A stretch of 64,000 nt of DNA from Arthrobacter sp. zg-Y1171 (GCF_025244845.1 NZ_CP104264.1:1550001-1614000), one strand, 5' to 3'. Shown: positions 9,237 through 24,791, counted from the stretch's first letter. Program-made: numbers and translations. Notes: generated by a model from the letters alone, not told the origin.

Positions 9237-9902
9237 TCATGCAGTGTCAGGATCGCCCCCGCGCCGGAACGTGACATGCGTGGTGCCGCTCGGCGCCGTT
9301 TCAGCGGTGACCTGGCAATCCGCCTCCAGACCGCGAAGGTCATCCCACAACCGCACGCCGCGGCCCAGGATGATGGGGGCGATGCCAACGTGGAGATCAT
9401 CGACGAGACCGGCCCGAAGAAAGTCGCGCACGGTCGAAGCGCCGCCGCCGACCCGCACGTCTCCGCCGCCGGCGACCGCCGTGGCTGTATCCAGCGCCTC
9501 CTCGGGTGTTGCCGTGAGGAACTCGAAGGTGGTGCCTCCTGCCATTTCGAGCGACTGCCGCGGCTCGTGCGTCAGCACATAGACCGGAACATGGAAGGGT
9601 GGGTCCTCGCCCCACCATCCGCGCCAGTCCGGATCATCAGGGTTCGCATGCAGCCCGAACATGCCTGCGCCCATGATCTCCGCGCCAATGTCTTCGAAGT
9701 AGCGCTCGGCATAACGATCGTCGACGCCGGTGGTTCCCTCTCCGCTTTCGTCGTGCAGCACCCGCTGGCGGAAGGTGCGGGTGGCAGCATACGCGGCGGT
9801 GAGGCGCCCCCAGTCGTCGCCGAACGGGTTCTCCGGAGTCTGGTCCGTTGTTGTGGCGAAGCCGTCGAGTGAGATATTGAGGTCAACGCGGACACGGCTC
9901 AT
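9237..9902 (-). CDS. Dihydrofolate reductase family protein (RibD C-terminal fold)
   Basis: 221 residues beginning MSRVRVDLNISLDGF, the standard opening of the RibD_C/DHFR-like family of NADPH-binding reductases. It continues with EIMGAGMFG and GGGDVRVGGGASTVRDFL, the nucleotide-binding loop, and ends with LHVGIAPIILGRGVRLWDDL. The substrate is not known for most such proteins. AGGAGA lies just before the ATG. Monocistronic; the 519-bp region upstream of it is filled with repeats. Confidence 0.88.
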   Translation of the reverse strand: MSRVRVDLNISLDGFATTTDQTPENPFGDDWGRLTAAYAATRTFRQRVLHDESGEGTTGVDDRYAERYFEDIGAEIMGAGMFGLHANPDDPDWRGWWGEDPPFHVPVYVLTHEPRQSLEMAGGTTFEFLTATPEEALDTATAVAGGGDVRVGGGASTVRDFLRAGLVDDLHVGIAPIILGRGVRLWDDLRGLEADCQVTAETAPSGTTHVTFRRGGDPDTA

Positions 9903-9921
9903 AGCTATCTCCTAGTCTGGC

Positions 9922-9975
9922 GGGCGAGAGAACCAGCGTGGTGGGCGAGAGAACCAGCGTGGTGGGCGAGAGGAA
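9922..9975. repeat. 21-bp tandem repeat, about 2.5 copies
   Basis: Two identical 21-base units (GGGCGAGAGAACCAG followed by CGTGGT) at 9922-9942 and 9943-9963, then a partial copy that diverges after GGGCGAGAG. It lies 20 bp upstream of the DHFR-like gene start. From 9976 to 10166 I see no further gene or clear signal. Confidence 0.85.
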
Positions 9976-10166
9976 ACGAGGGATCCCAGCGGCGCAGGCG
10001 CAGCACCGGCCGGCGCTGAAGTTTGGCATAGGCACACGCCAAAGATCCAGAGAGGGCAGGCCGGCTGTCAATACCTGCCCCAAATATCAGGGCCGGGCGG
10101 TACATTCTCCGTGACAAGCCGCTAGGCAACGATGCCTTCCCAGATGTGTCTTCGCTATTCGTTGTA

Positions 10167-10289
10167 ACGGCCTTATCCGGGTGTCTCCACCGTTGGTTGT
10201 ACAGATGACGGCCTTATCCGGGTGTCTCCACCGTTGGTTGTACAGATGACGGGCTTATCGGCCCGGAATGGGCCCATTATCTGTACAAC
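10167..10289. repeat. Palindromic repeat element with duplicated left arm (copy A)
   Basis: Two perfect 41-base direct copies (10167-10207 and 10208-10248; each begins ACGGCCTTATCCGGG and ends GGTTGTACAGATG) are followed by ACGGGCTTATC and an inverted arm. GTTGTACAGAT (10237-10247) pairs perfectly with ATCTGTACAAC (10279-10289), and GGGC/GCCC extends the stem. A truncated unit (GTTGTA then ACGGCCTTATCC, lacking CAGATG) precedes at 10161. It shares TGTACAGAT and GGGCTTATC with the element at 48.6 kb. The rest of this 519-bp gap (10290-10421) shows no gene. Confidence 0.85.
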
Positions 10290-10421
10290 GAACTCGTAGC
10301 CACAGGCGCCTGACCTGCCGCCAGCGGATTCGGCACCGCGTCGCCAAATGGTCAGCCTGGCGGCGTAGAAATCCCGCTTGGAAATCCTGCGCAGCAACCC
10401 GGCGCGCGGGGGGAGGGAGGG

Positions 10422-11066
10422 CTAAAGCCCGATTTCCGCGCTTTCCAGCAGCGCGACGGCGTCCGGCTGGCCCTCGTACATCACCAGCGCGTGGCCGGTA
10501 CGGCCGTGGGCGTGCAGCAGCAGCTCACAGGGTTCGCCGACAATCGCCACGGACACCGGAGCACGTTTGGCCACATGCCGGGGGCCGTCCGGACGGACCA
10601 GCACAATGCCCAGGTCCACGCCGCGGTACAGGATGGCGGCGCGCTTGATCAGTTCGGCCCAGAGGGCATCGGAATAGTCGGAATCCAGGGCACGCGGCGC
10701 CCAGCGGTCCGAGGCACGCCGAATGTCCTCGGTGTGCACAAAGTACTCACTCAGGTTGGCGCTGTTGTCCACGGATTTCAGGTGCATGGGGGAGAGGCGG
10801 GGCGGGCCGGCACGGAAGGCGCGGACCAGTTTGGCGTAACTCTCCGTGGTGGACGCCTTCTGCGCAGTTTCCTCCAACGCCTTGTCCGCGCGTGCGGCAA
10901 GGGGCTTGATGAACGTGCCCAGGGCAGCACTCATCCGGTGCTCGCGCAGATAGAGGTGAGCTGCGAGCTCCTTGGTCTGCCACCCCTCGCAAAGCGTGGG
11001 TGCATTGGGCCCGGCTGCAAGCAGCGTCTCGGCCAGGACTTCACGGGACGGATCAACAAAATGCAT
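10422..11066 (-). CDS. TIGR03085 family mycothiol/DinB-fold metal-binding protein
   Basis: 214 residues from ATG 11066. The start MHFVDPSREVLAETLLAAGP and the following LCEGWQTKELAAHLYLREHR are diagnostic of TIGR03085, an actinobacterial branch of the maleylpyruvate-isomerase/DinB four-helix fold that binds a metal through His residues and often uses mycothiol. The biological substrate is unknown. The open frame continues upstream to 11180, but the conserved family starts at 11066. It is divergent from hisI, with about 100 bp of shared control region. Confidence 0.88.
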   Translation of the reverse strand: MHFVDPSREVLAETLLAAGPNAPTLCEGWQTKELAAHLYLREHRMSAALGTFIKPLAARADKALEETAQKASTTESYAKLVRAFRAGPPRLSPMHLKSVDNSANLSEYFVHTEDIRRASDRWAPRALDSDYSDALWAELIKRAAILYRGVDLGIVLVRPDGPRHVAKRAPVSVAIVGEPCELLLHAHGRTGHALVMYEGQPDAVALLESAEIGL

Positions 11067-11127
11067 CACTGCTGAAACTAGCATGGAACCCGGTCTTTCG
11101 CCGGGGCTGCAGCCCCAAAAGAACGTG

Positions 11128-11159
11128 TTGAGCGGCGTTTTTCCGCCGGGCAGTAGAAT
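11128..11159 (+). promoter_or_regulatory. Probable hisI-trp operon promoter
   Basis: TTGAGC (11128-11133), a 20-base spacer and TAGAAT (11154-11159). The -10 ends 8 bases before the hisI ATG at 11168, so the operon message is probably leaderless. The spacer is longer than ideal. Confidence 0.45.
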
Positions 11160-11167
11160 CGGTAGCG

Positions 11168-11554
11168 ATGCTTCCCACACCTTCCCCCCAGAATCCGCCG
11201 GCTTCCCTCGATCCCGGGCTCAGCGCGTCATTGAAGCGCGACGACGCCGGGCTGGTGGCCGCCGTCATCCAGCAGTACGACACGAACCAGGTCCTGATGC
11301 TCGGCTGGATGGATGACGAAGCCCTGCACCGCACCCTGACCTCGGGCCGGGTGACCTTCTGGTCCCGCTCCCGGCAGGAGTACTGGCGCAAGGGGGACAC
11401 CTCCGGACACGTGCAGTGGGTGAAGTCCGTAGCCGTTGACTGCGACGGCGACGCCCTGCTGATCCGCGTGGACCAGGTGGGGGCGGCCTGCCACACCGGT
11501 ACCCGCACCTGCTTCGACGGCCGTGAGCTGCCCGCCGTCGTCGGCGCCGCATAA
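11168..11554 (+). CDS. hisI: Phosphoribosyl-AMP cyclohydrolase HisI
   Basis: 128-residue zinc enzyme that opens the purine ring of phosphoribosyl-AMP, the third histidine step. [31 protein letters not shown] and DCDGDALLI followed by [10 protein letters not shown] carry the substrate and zinc-binding residues. It lacks a fused HisE domain, in keeping with the separate hisE at 1.7 kb. First gene of the apparent hisI-trpE-trpCBA-lgt operon; trpE begins 43 bp after its stop. Confidence 0.95.
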   Translation: MLPTPSPQNPPASLDPGLSASLKRDDAGLVAAVIQQYDTNQVLMLGWMDDEALHRTLTSGRVTFWSRSRQEYWRKGDTSGHVQWVKSVAVDCDGDALLIRVDQVGAACHTGTRTCFDGRELPAVVGAA

Positions 11555-11597
11555 ACCCGCTCCACCCATCGCTTAGGGAAGAAGTAGGAACACCACC

Positions 11598-13192
<1,595 letters not shown>

Positions 13193-13196
<4 letters not shown>

Positions 13197-13855
13197 GCAC
13201 CACCACCCCCCGCTGGCAGCGCAAGGGCATCGTCATCATGGTGACCGTCCTGCTGGCGGCACTGGCCTTCGGCACCACCACCCGCACCTGGCTGAACGTC
13301 ACCCTGCCCGCCGCGAACGTCGTGACCCCCGACGTCGCCGTCTCGGGCAGCGATGCCGCCACCGCCGTCACCGCGTTTGCCGTGGTGGGCGTGGCCGCCG
13401 CCCTCGCGGCAGGAATCGCCGGGCGGATTGCCCGCTGGATCATCGCCGTCATCATCGTAGTTTCCGGCGTGGGAGTGGCCGTAGCCACCTCGGCGATCAT
13501 CGCCGACCCCCTGCAGGGGGCGGCCGGTGCCATCGGCAAGGCCATCGGCGTCAGCTCCGCCGAGGGCACACAGGTGGAACTCACCCCCATGCCCTACGCC
13601 GCGCTGGTCATCGGCATCCTCATTGCCCTCGCAGGTATCTGGCTGGCCCTCGCGGGCCGGCACTGGACGACGTCGCGGCGTTACGCGCCCACGGCGGAAG
13701 CGGACGGCGGCGCGGCTCCGGATGCCGATGCAGCCGGCGCCGGAACCAGCCCGGAGGTACGTCACCCCAAGGACGCCGCGGCAGGCCCGCCCGTCGATGA
13801 AATCGACAGCTGGGACCGGCTCACGCGGGGCGAGGACCCGACCGACCCCAAGTAG
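13193..13855 (+). CDS. Trp biosynthesis-associated membrane protein (TIGR02234)
   Basis: 220-residue membrane protein with about four hydrophobic segments (near residues 12-30, 55-78, 82-105 and 140-160). The family (TIGR02234) is found in actinobacterial trp operons between trpE and trpC and has no established biochemical role. WLNVTLP near the N-terminus is characteristic. The C-terminal 60 residues are charged and cytoplasmic-looking. Its GTG start overlaps the trpE stop by four bases. Confidence 0.88.
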
Positions 13856-13964
13856 GTTTCCCCCACAGCCACCGGATTGCGCCGAACACCGGCGCAATAT
13901 GTGAAAGGGTTTCCGCCCAGTAATGGCAGAATGGAAACCAGATTCGTTAACGAGGAGATTCATC

Positions 13965-14258
13965 ATGAGCACAAGCAGCACCGAACAGCACCTGGGAGCC
14001 GGCCAGGAAAACGAGGGCGAAAGCCACGCCAGCATCCACGATGAAACCATCGGGCACGGCAACACCCCCGCAGCCTGGACCTGCGTGCTGATTATGATCA
14101 TCGGCGCCGCTGTGTCCTCCGTTGCCTACATCATGGCCAGCTTCGTCGGCTTCTTCGCCGGCATCGCCGTCATGCTGATCGGCCTGCTGGTCGGCTTCAT
14201 CATGCGCAAGGCTGGCTACGGCGTCAACGGATCGAAGCTGAAGAACAGCAGCCACTGA
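13965..14258 (+). CDS. HGxxPAAW motif small membrane protein
   Basis: 97 residues from ATG 13965, which follows GAGGAG (13952-13957). The signature HGNTPAAWT is followed by two hydrophobic segments (VLIMIIGAAVSSVAYIMA and FFAGIAVMLIGLLVGFIM) separated by a few residues. Such HGxxPAAW proteins are restricted to actinobacteria and usually sit in the trp operon. Function unknown. The stop directly abuts the trpC GTG, so the two are probably coupled. It may act with the TIGR02234 protein just upstream (inference from position). Confidence 0.85.
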   Translation: MSTSSTEQHLGAGQENEGESHASIHDETIGHGNTPAAWTCVLIMIIGAAVSSVAYIMASFVGFFAGIAVMLIGLLVGFIMRKAGYGVNGSKLKNSSH

Positions 14259-15095
14259 GTGAGCGTTCTCGATGACATCATTGCCGGCGTTCGGGAAGAC
14301 CTTTCCGAACGCCGGCAAAGTGTCTCGCTCGAACAGGTCCGCGGGCAGGCGCTGCAGGCACCGGCCCCGCTGGACGCCTACGCAGCACTGGGCGGCAACG
14401 CTCAACCGCGGACCGAACTGCGGGTCGTCGCCGAGGTCAAGCGCAGCAGCCCCTCCAAGGGCGAACTGGCGGACATCGCCGACCCCGCTTCCCTCGCCGC
14501 AGCCTATGAGCGCGGGGGAGCGGCCGTCATCAGCGTCCTCACCGAACAGCGCCGGTTCCGCGGATCCCTGGCGGACCTGGATGCGGTGCGCGCCGCCGTC
14601 GGCATCCCCGTGCTGCGCAAGGACTTCACCGTCGATGAGTACCAGATCTGGGAAGCCCGTGCCCACGGCGCGGACCTGATCCTGCTCATCGTGGCGGCGC
14701 TGGAGGACGCGCAGCTGCGCCGCTTCCTGGACCTCACGCACGAGCTGGGCATGAATGCCCTCGTCGAGACCCACACCGCCGAAGAAGTGGACCGGGCCCT
14801 GGCCCTGGGTGCACGGATCATCGGCATCAATGTGCGCAACCTGAAAACCCTGGACGTCGACCGTTCGGTGTTCGCCTCCCTGGCCGGCAGCATTCCCGCC
14901 GGTCCCGTGGTGATTGCCGAATCCGGCGTCCGTGACGCTGCCGACGTCGAGCACTACGCTTCCAGCGGAGCCAACGCCGTGCTGGTGGGCGAAGCCCTCG
15001 TGAAGCACGCGTCCCCGGCCGAAACCATCGGCGAGTTCACCGCCGTCGGCGCCAAGGCGATTGCCGCCCGCGCCCGGCACCACGGTGAAAGCTGA
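14259..15095 (+). CDS. trpC: Indole-3-glycerol phosphate synthase
   Basis: 278-residue TIM barrel that closes the indole ring. Visible motifs are AEVKRSSPSKGEL (catalytic Lys and phosphate region), VLRKDFTVDEYQIWEA, LVETHTAEEVDRAL and IGINVRNLKTL, then VIAESGV. It is monofunctional, with no fused TrpF; in this group the TrpF step is usually done by PriA, which is not in the window. GTG start immediately after the HGxxPAAW gene stop. Confidence 0.96.
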   Translation: MSVLDDIIAGVREDLSERRQSVSLEQVRGQALQAPAPLDAYAALGGNAQPRTELRVVAEVKRSSPSKGELADIADPASLAAAYERGGAAVISVLTEQRRFRGSLADLDAVRAAVGIPVLRKDFTVDEYQIWEARAHGADLILLIVAALEDAQLRRFLDLTHELGMNALVETHTAEEVDRALALGARIIGINVRNLKTLDVDRSVFASLAGSIPAGPVVIAESGVRDAADVEHYASSGANAVLVGEALVKHASPAETIGEFTAVGAKAIAARARHHGES

Positions 15096-15162
15096 CCCAT
15101 AGCACCAACTCCCTGTCCGGGCAGGAACGGCCCGGGCTCAAGCAGGACAGGACACAAAGCTC

Positions 15163-16521
15163 ATGATCGGGAAGTCGGAACAGGCTCAGGCAGCCGCTGC
15201 TGCCGCAGAAACCGGAACCGGAAGCGTTACGGAGGCCTTCCTGAACGGGGGAGTCTCCTCCCTGCGGCACGCGCCCGGTCCGTACTTCGGCGAGTACGGC
15301 GGCCGTTGGATGCCCGAGTCCCTGATCGCGGCCCTGGACGAGCTGGAAGACACCTTCGAGAAGGCCAAGGCCGATCCCGAGTTCACCGCCCAGGTGGCGG
15401 ACCTGAACAAGAACTACTCCGGCCGCCCGTCCCTGCTCACCGAGGCCAAACGCTTCTCGGAGCACGCCGGCGGAGTGCGGATCTTCCTCAAGCGCGAAGA
15501 CCTCAACCACACCGGATCCCACAAGATCAACAACGTCCTGGGCCAGGCCCTGCTGGCCAAGCGGATGGGCAAGACCCGCGTCATCGCGGAAACCGGTGCC
15601 GGCCAGCACGGCGTGGCCAGCGCCACCGCCGCAGCACTGCTCGGCCTGGAGTGCGTGGTCTACATGGGCGCCGAGGACTGCCGCCGCCAGGCACTGAACG
15701 TGGCCCGGATGGAACTGCTCGGTGCGAAGGTCATCCCGGTGACCAACGGCTCCCAGACATTGAAGGACGCCATCAACGAGGCGCTGCGGGACTGGGTCGC
15801 GAACGTTGACAGCACCCATTACCTGCTGGGCACCGCCGCGGGGGCGCACCCCTTCCCGGCCATGGTCCGCTACTTCCACGAAGTCATCGGTGAAGAGGCC
15901 CGCGCACAGATGCTGGAGCAGGCCGGCCGGCTGCCGGACGCGGTGTGCGCCTGCATCGGCGGCGGTTCCAACGCCATCGGAATCTTCCACGGCTTCCTGG
16001 ACGATCCCGAAGTGAAGATCTACGGCTTCGAGGCCGGCGGCGACGGCGTTGAAACCGGCCGCCACGCCGCCACCATCACCCTGGGCCGGCCCGGCGTGCT
16101 GCACGGCGCCCGTTCCTACCTCATGCAGGACGACGACGGCCAGACGGTCGAATCGCACTCCATCTCGGCCGGCCTGGACTACCCGGGCGTCGGACCCGAG
16201 CATGCCCACCTGGCCGACATCGGGCGGGTCAGCTACGAGCCGATCACCGATGCCGAAGCCATGGATGCCTTCCAGCTGCTCTGCCGCACCGAGGGCATCA
16301 TCCCCGCGATCGAGTCCGCGCACGCCCTGGCCGGCGCCATCAAGGTGGGCCGGCGGCTCGCCGAGGAGGCCGGCTCCGACGGAAATGTTTCCGAGAAAAT
16401 TGTCCTGGTGAACCTTTCCGGACGCGGGGACAAGGACGTGGCCACCGCCGCCGAATGGTTCAACCTGCTGGACGAGCGCTCAGCCGAAGCCGAAATCGGC
16501 AAAGAAGGGGAACAGCTTTGA
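15163..16521 (+). CDS. trpB: Tryptophan synthase beta subunit
   Basis: 452-residue PLP enzyme that joins indole and serine. [15 protein letters not shown] opens the conserved part, HTGSHKINN contains the PLP lysine, and GGGSNAIG is the phosphate-binding loop. There is an N-terminal extension of about 40 Ala-rich residues before the family core. It forms an alpha2-beta2 complex with TrpA, whose TTG start overlaps the trpB stop as TTGA. Confidence 0.97.
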   Translation: MIGKSEQAQAAAAAAETGTGSVTEAFLNGGVSSLRHAPGPYFGEYGGRWMPESLIAALDELEDTFEKAKADPEFTAQVADLNKNYSGRPSLLTEAKRFSEHAGGVRIFLKREDLNHTGSHKINNVLGQALLAKRMGKTRVIAETGAGQHGVASATAAALLGLECVVYMGAEDCRRQALNVARMELLGAKVIPVTNGSQTLKDAINEALRDWVANVDSTHYLLGTAAGAHPFPAMVRYFHEVIGEEARAQMLEQAGRLPDAVCACIGGGSNAIGIFHGFLDDPEVKIYGFEAGGDGVETGRHAATITLGRPGVLHGARSYLMQDDDGQTVESHSISAGLDYPGVGPEHAHLADIGRVSYEPITDAEAMDAFQLLCRTEGIIPAIESAHALAGAIKVGRRLAEEAGSDGNVSEKIVLVNLSGRGDKDVATAAEWFNLLDERSAEAEIGKEGEQL

Positions 16522-17327
16522 GCACCGAGGTAATGCAGAGCAAGTCCGCGGCCGCGATTGACCGGGCCGCAGCCCAGGGGCGTGCCGCGCTTATCGGCTA
16601 CCTGCCGGCCGGCTTCCCCACCGTGGAAGCCACCATCGCCGCAGGCATCGCCCTGGCGGAAAACGGTGCGGACCTGATCGAAATCGGCATTCCGTATTCC
16701 GATCCGGTGATGGACGGCCACGTCATCCAGGCCGCTACCACCCAGGCGCTGGCGGACGGTTTCCGCGTGGCGCAGGTGTTCGACGTCGTTGCCGGCATCA
16801 CCGCAGCCACCGACGCCGCCGTGCTTGTGATGACCTACTGGAACCCGGTGGTCCGGATGGGTGTGGATGAGTTCTCCCGCCGCCTGGCCGAAGCCGGGGG
16901 AGCAGGGCTGATCACCCCTGACCTGGTCCCGGATGAAGCCTCCGAATGGCTCGAAGCGTCGGACAAGTACGGCCTGGACCGGGTGTTCCTGGTTGCCCCG
17001 TCCTCCACTGAAGCCCGGATGAAGAGCACGGTGGCCGCCAGCCGCGGCTTCGTCTACGCCGTCTCGATCATGGGCGTCACCGGTGCCCGCGACAGTGTCA
17101 GCGACGCCGCCCAGAGCGTGGTCAGCGCCGCCCGCGCCGCCGGCGCCCAGCGCGTCTGCGTAGGCCTGGGTGTCTCCCGCGCCGAACACGTGCGTGAAAT
17201 CGGTGCCTATGCCGACGGCGTCATCGTGGGCACCGCCCTGGTGGCCGCCCTGCGCGACGGCGGCACGGACGCCGTCGCCGCCCTTACCCGTGACCTCAGT
17301 ACCGGAGCCCCGAAGGCCAGCAAATGA
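16518..17327 (+). CDS. trpA: Tryptophan synthase alpha subunit
   Basis: 269-residue TIM barrel that releases indole from indole-glycerol phosphate and passes it to Trp[26 protein letters not shown] (catalytic Glu and Asp) and [13 protein letters not shown] are intact. The TTG at 16518 overlaps the trpB stop, with AAAGAAGGGG upstream; an in-frame ATG at 16533 is an alternative. Its stop overlaps the lgt ATG. Confidence 0.96.
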   Translation: MSTEVMQSKSAAAIDRAAAQGRAALIGYLPAGFPTVEATIAAGIALAENGADLIEIGIPYSDPVMDGHVIQAATTQALADGFRVAQVFDVVAGITAATDAAVLVMTYWNPVVRMGVDEFSRRLAEAGGAGLITPDLVPDEASEWLEASDKYGLDRVFLVAPSSTEARMKSTVAASRGFVYAVSIMGVTGARDSVSDAAQSVVSAARAAGAQRVCVGLGVSRAEHVREIGAYADGVIVGTALVAALRDGGTDAVAALTRDLSTGAPKASK

Positions 17328-18358
17328 ACCCGATGTCCGTGTACGCCAGCATTCCCAGCCCGCCTGCCGATTTCAGCAGTTTCTCGCTGGGCCCGCTGAC
17401 CATCCACGCGTACGCGCTGTGCATCCTGGCCGGCATCCTGCTCGCCCTGTGGATGACGTCCGTGCGCTGGAAACGGCGCGGACTGCCGGAAGACGCGGTC
17501 TGGGACATCTCGATCTGGGCCATCCCGTTCGGCATCATCGGCGGACGGCTGTACCACGTGGTCTCCTCACCGGACGCGTATTTCGGTCCGGACGGCGACC
17601 TGTCCCTCATTCCGCAGATCTGGCTGGGCGGACTGGGCATCTGGGGTGCGGTGGCACTGGGTGCCGTCGGTGCCTGGATCGGCTGCCGGCGTGCGGGCAT
17701 CAAGCTCTCCACATTCGCCGACGTCGGTGCCCCCGGCCTGCTGCTGGCCCAGGCCGTGGGCCGCTGGGGCAATTGGTTCAACCAGGAACTCTTCGGCTCC
17801 GAAACGGACGCGCCCTGGGGCCTGGAAATCGACGCCGACAACGCCAACTTCCCCGACGGCGCCGCCCCCGGCACCACGTTCCACCCCACGTTCCTTTACG
17901 AGTCCCTCTGGAACCTGGCCGGCGTCGCCCTGCTCCTGCTGCTTGACCGCCGCTTCCGGCTCCGCGGCGGCCGCCTGTTCTGGATCTACGCGGCCTTCTA
18001 CACCGCCGGACGGCTCTGGATCGAGCTCCTGCGCATTGACGACGCCGAAATGGTTACGCTGCTCGGCGTCACACAACGCCTCAATGTGTGGACCAGCCTG
18101 CTGATCCTTGTCGCCTCCATCGCGATGTTCATTTACCTGACTTTCAAGGCCCGCAAGGGCGGGGAGGGCTCGCTTTACCTGCCGGGCCACGAACCCGCAC
18201 CTCAGGGCGGTATTCCCGCCGCGGATAACGAGAAAGAAACAGAAGCTAGGAATGCGGAATCGGCATCAGCCGAACGCCCCGTGCGTGCTAATCTCGCAGA
18301 GACAAAAACCGAGGAGTCCCTTCCTCACCGGTCCAAGGACAACGGACCTTCTGCCTGA
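17324..18358 (+). CDS. lgt: Prolipoprotein diacylglyceryl transferase
   Basis: 344-residue polytopic membrane enzyme that transfers diacylglycerol to the lipobox Cys of prolipoproteins. Motifs include GGLGIWGAVALG, AVGRWGNWFNQELFG and HPTFLYESLWN. About seven membrane segments, then a C-terminal cytoplasmic extension of about 70 charged residues. ATGA overlap with trpA places it as the last gene of the operon, an arrangement common in actinobacteria. Substrates in this window would include the lipoproteins at 43531 and 62217. Confidence 0.95.
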   Translation: MNPMSVYASIPSPPADFSSFSLGPLTIHAYALCILAGILLALWMTSVRWKRRGLPEDAVWDISIWAIPFGIIGGRLYHVVSSPDAYFGPDGDLSLIPQIWLGGLGIWGAVALGAVGAWIGCRRAGIKLSTFADVGAPGLLLAQAVGRWGNWFNQELFGSETDAPWGLEIDADNANFPDGAAPGTTFHPTFLYESLWNLAGVALLLLLDRRFRLRGGRLFWIYAAFYTAGRLWIELLRIDDAEMVTLLGVTQRLNVWTSLLILVASIAMFIYLTFKARKGGEGSLYLPGHEPAPQGGIPAADNEKETEARNAESASAERPVRANLAETKTEESLPHRSKDNGPSA

Positions 18359-18359
18359 C

Positions 18360-18425
18360 CCTTCGGGTTACCCTCGAAGGCGCTGCAGGCGGAGCCACAT
18401 TGACGTGGCGCCAGGCGGCTGCAGC
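18360..18425 (+). other. Two adjacent stem-loops between lgt and gltB
   Basis: CCTTCG (18360-18365) pairs with CGAAGG (18375-18380). One base later GCTGCAG (18382-18388) pairs with CTGCAGC (18419-18425), enclosing GCCAC/GTGGC (18394-18398 with 18405-18409) and an asymmetric internal loop. No T-tract. It could end or process the lgt message or be a structured RNA. I do not recognise a riboswitch class, and it lies upstream of the likely gltB promoter. Confidence 0.45.
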
Positions 18426-18500
18426 ACCGGGACACCCCTCCGGAAAAGCGGCGGTTAACGGCACCAGGGATTCCCAGTAAAAACCGGATCAGTTTCGGGG

Positions 18501-18528
18501 TTTACCGGGGTGAAGTGAGCCGTAAAAT
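18501..18528 (+). promoter_or_regulatory. Probable gltB promoter
   Basis: TTTACC (18501-18506), a 16-base spacer and TAAAAT (18523-18528). This would give a leader of about 85 bases before the gltB ATG at 18622. The leader has CCCCTC facing AAGGGGGA near the ribosome site. Confidence 0.45.
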
Positions 18529-18621
18529 CAATCAACGCCGCGGAGCATCCCCTCATGGATTTCCGCAGGGGCCAGCGCTGTCCCCTCCCAACGCTCTACA
18601 AGGGGGAAGGACTCACTTCTT

Positions 18622-23203
<4,582 letters not shown>

Positions 23204-23211
<8 letters not shown>

Positions 23212-24661
23212 TCCACGCGGATTCTTGAAGGTACGGGAGCGGGAAACCCAGCCGCGGCGTCCGGTGCCGGTGCGCATCATGGACTACAAGGAAGTCTACG
23301 AGGCGCAGGAAAAGGGCGTGCTGCGGGCCCAGGCGGGACGCTGCATGGACTGCGGCATCCCGTTCTGCCACCAGGGCTGCCCGCTGGGCAACCTCATTCC
23401 CGAGTGGAATGACCTAACGTGGCGGGACAAGGGTGCCGAGGCCATTGAACGGCTGCACGCCACGAACAACTTCCCGGAGTTCACCGGCCGGCTCTGCCCG
23501 GCCCCCTGCGAGGCCTCCTGCGTGCTGGGCATCAACCAGCCGCCGGTCACCATCAAGCAGGTGGAGGTCTCCATCATCGACGAAGCCTGGGGCGAGGGCT
23601 GGGTTACCCCGCATCCGCCGGAGCGGCTGACCGACCGCACCATCGCCGTCGTCGGCTCCGGCCCCGCCGGGCTGGCCGCCGCGCAGCAGCTCACCCGGGC
23701 CGGGCACACCGTGGCCGTGTATGAGCGGGATGACCGGATCGGCGGGCTGCTGCGCTACGGGATCCCGGATTTCAAGATGGAGAAAATCCAGGTGGACCGC
23801 CGGCTGGAACAGATGCGCGCCGAAGGCACCCGCTTCCGCACCGGCGTCGAAGTGGGCAGGGACATCAGCTGGGAGCAGCTGCGCCGCCGCTACGACGCCG
23901 TGGTGATCGCCACCGGCGCCACCGTGCCCCGCGACCTGCCCATCCCGGGCCGGGAGCTGTCCGGCGTGCACTTCGCCATGGACTACCTGGTGCAGTCCAA
24001 CCGTGCCGTGGCCGGGGACAACGTCAAGAACCAGATCAGCGCCGAGGGCAAGCACGTGGTGATCCTCGGCGGCGGAGACACCGGCGCCGACTGCCTGGGC
24101 ACCGCGCACCGCCAGCAGGCCGCGTCGGTGACCACGCTGGCGATCGGCCAGCAGCCGCCCGCCGAGCGGGGCGCGCACCAGCCGTGGCCGATGTACCCCA
24201 CGCTGTTCGAGATGGCCAGCGCCCACGAGGAAGGCGGGGAACGGACGTTCCTGGCATCCACCGTGGAGTTCGTGGGGGAGGACGGGAGGCTTACCGGCGT
24301 GAAGGTGGCCGAGACGGAATTCGTAGACGGCCGGCGGCTGCCGAAGGCCGGCACCGAGCGGATTATTCCGGCGGACCTGGTCTTCCTGTCCCTGGGCTTC
24401 ACCGGGCCGGAGCCGGCCGGCCTGGCCGAGCAGGTCTCCGCGGAGTTTGATGACCGGGGCAACGTGGCCCGCGACGGCTACTACATGACCGGAACCCCGG
24501 GAGTCTTCGCCGCCGGCGACGCCGGGCGCGGGCAGTCCCTGATTGTCTGGGCCATCGCGGAGGGACGGGCCGCCGCGGCCGCCGTTGACCAGTGGCTGAT
24601 GGGCTCCACCCGGCTGCCCGCACCGGTGGCGCCGACCGACCGCGCCATCACCGTGCTGTAG
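23204..24661 (+). CDS. gltD: Glutamate synthase small subunit
   Basis: 485-residue FAD/NADPH-binding subunit that supplies electrons to GltB. The N-terminal cysteine motifs [18 protein letters not shown] and [13 protein letters not shown] bind 4Fe-4S clusters. [16 protein letters not shown] binds FAD and [12 protein letters not shown] binds NADPH; ending [23 protein letters not shown] start at 23204, with GGAGGT at 23193-23198 inside gltB, shows translational coupling. A strong terminator follows 14 bp after the stop. Confidence 0.97.
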
Positions 24662-24674
24662 AAACCGCGTAACC

Positions 24675-24712
24675 AAAGCAGGCGTCGGAGACTCGTCCGG
24701 CGCCTGCTTTTG
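24675..24712 (+). terminator. gltBD terminator
   Basis: AGCAGGCGTCGGA pairs with TCCGGCGCCTGCT (one mismatch) around a 6-base loop, followed by TTTTGTT. Confidence 0.85.
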
Positions 24713-24791
24713 TTGCGCCGTGCCTGCCGCGAAGTCGGGTAGGGTGTCGGTGCACACATACACAAGCACACTTATGTTGGGGGACAGGAAA

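Noticed and set aside
11067..11597. A trp attenuator or T-box upstream of hisI or trpE
   Set aside because: No Trp-codon leader, specifier hairpin or T-box sequence seen; the spaces are too short.
18360..18425. A known riboswitch class (SAM, c-di-AMP, glutamine)
   Set aside because: None of the conserved core sequences of those classes is present, and the segment lies upstream of the likely gltB promoter.
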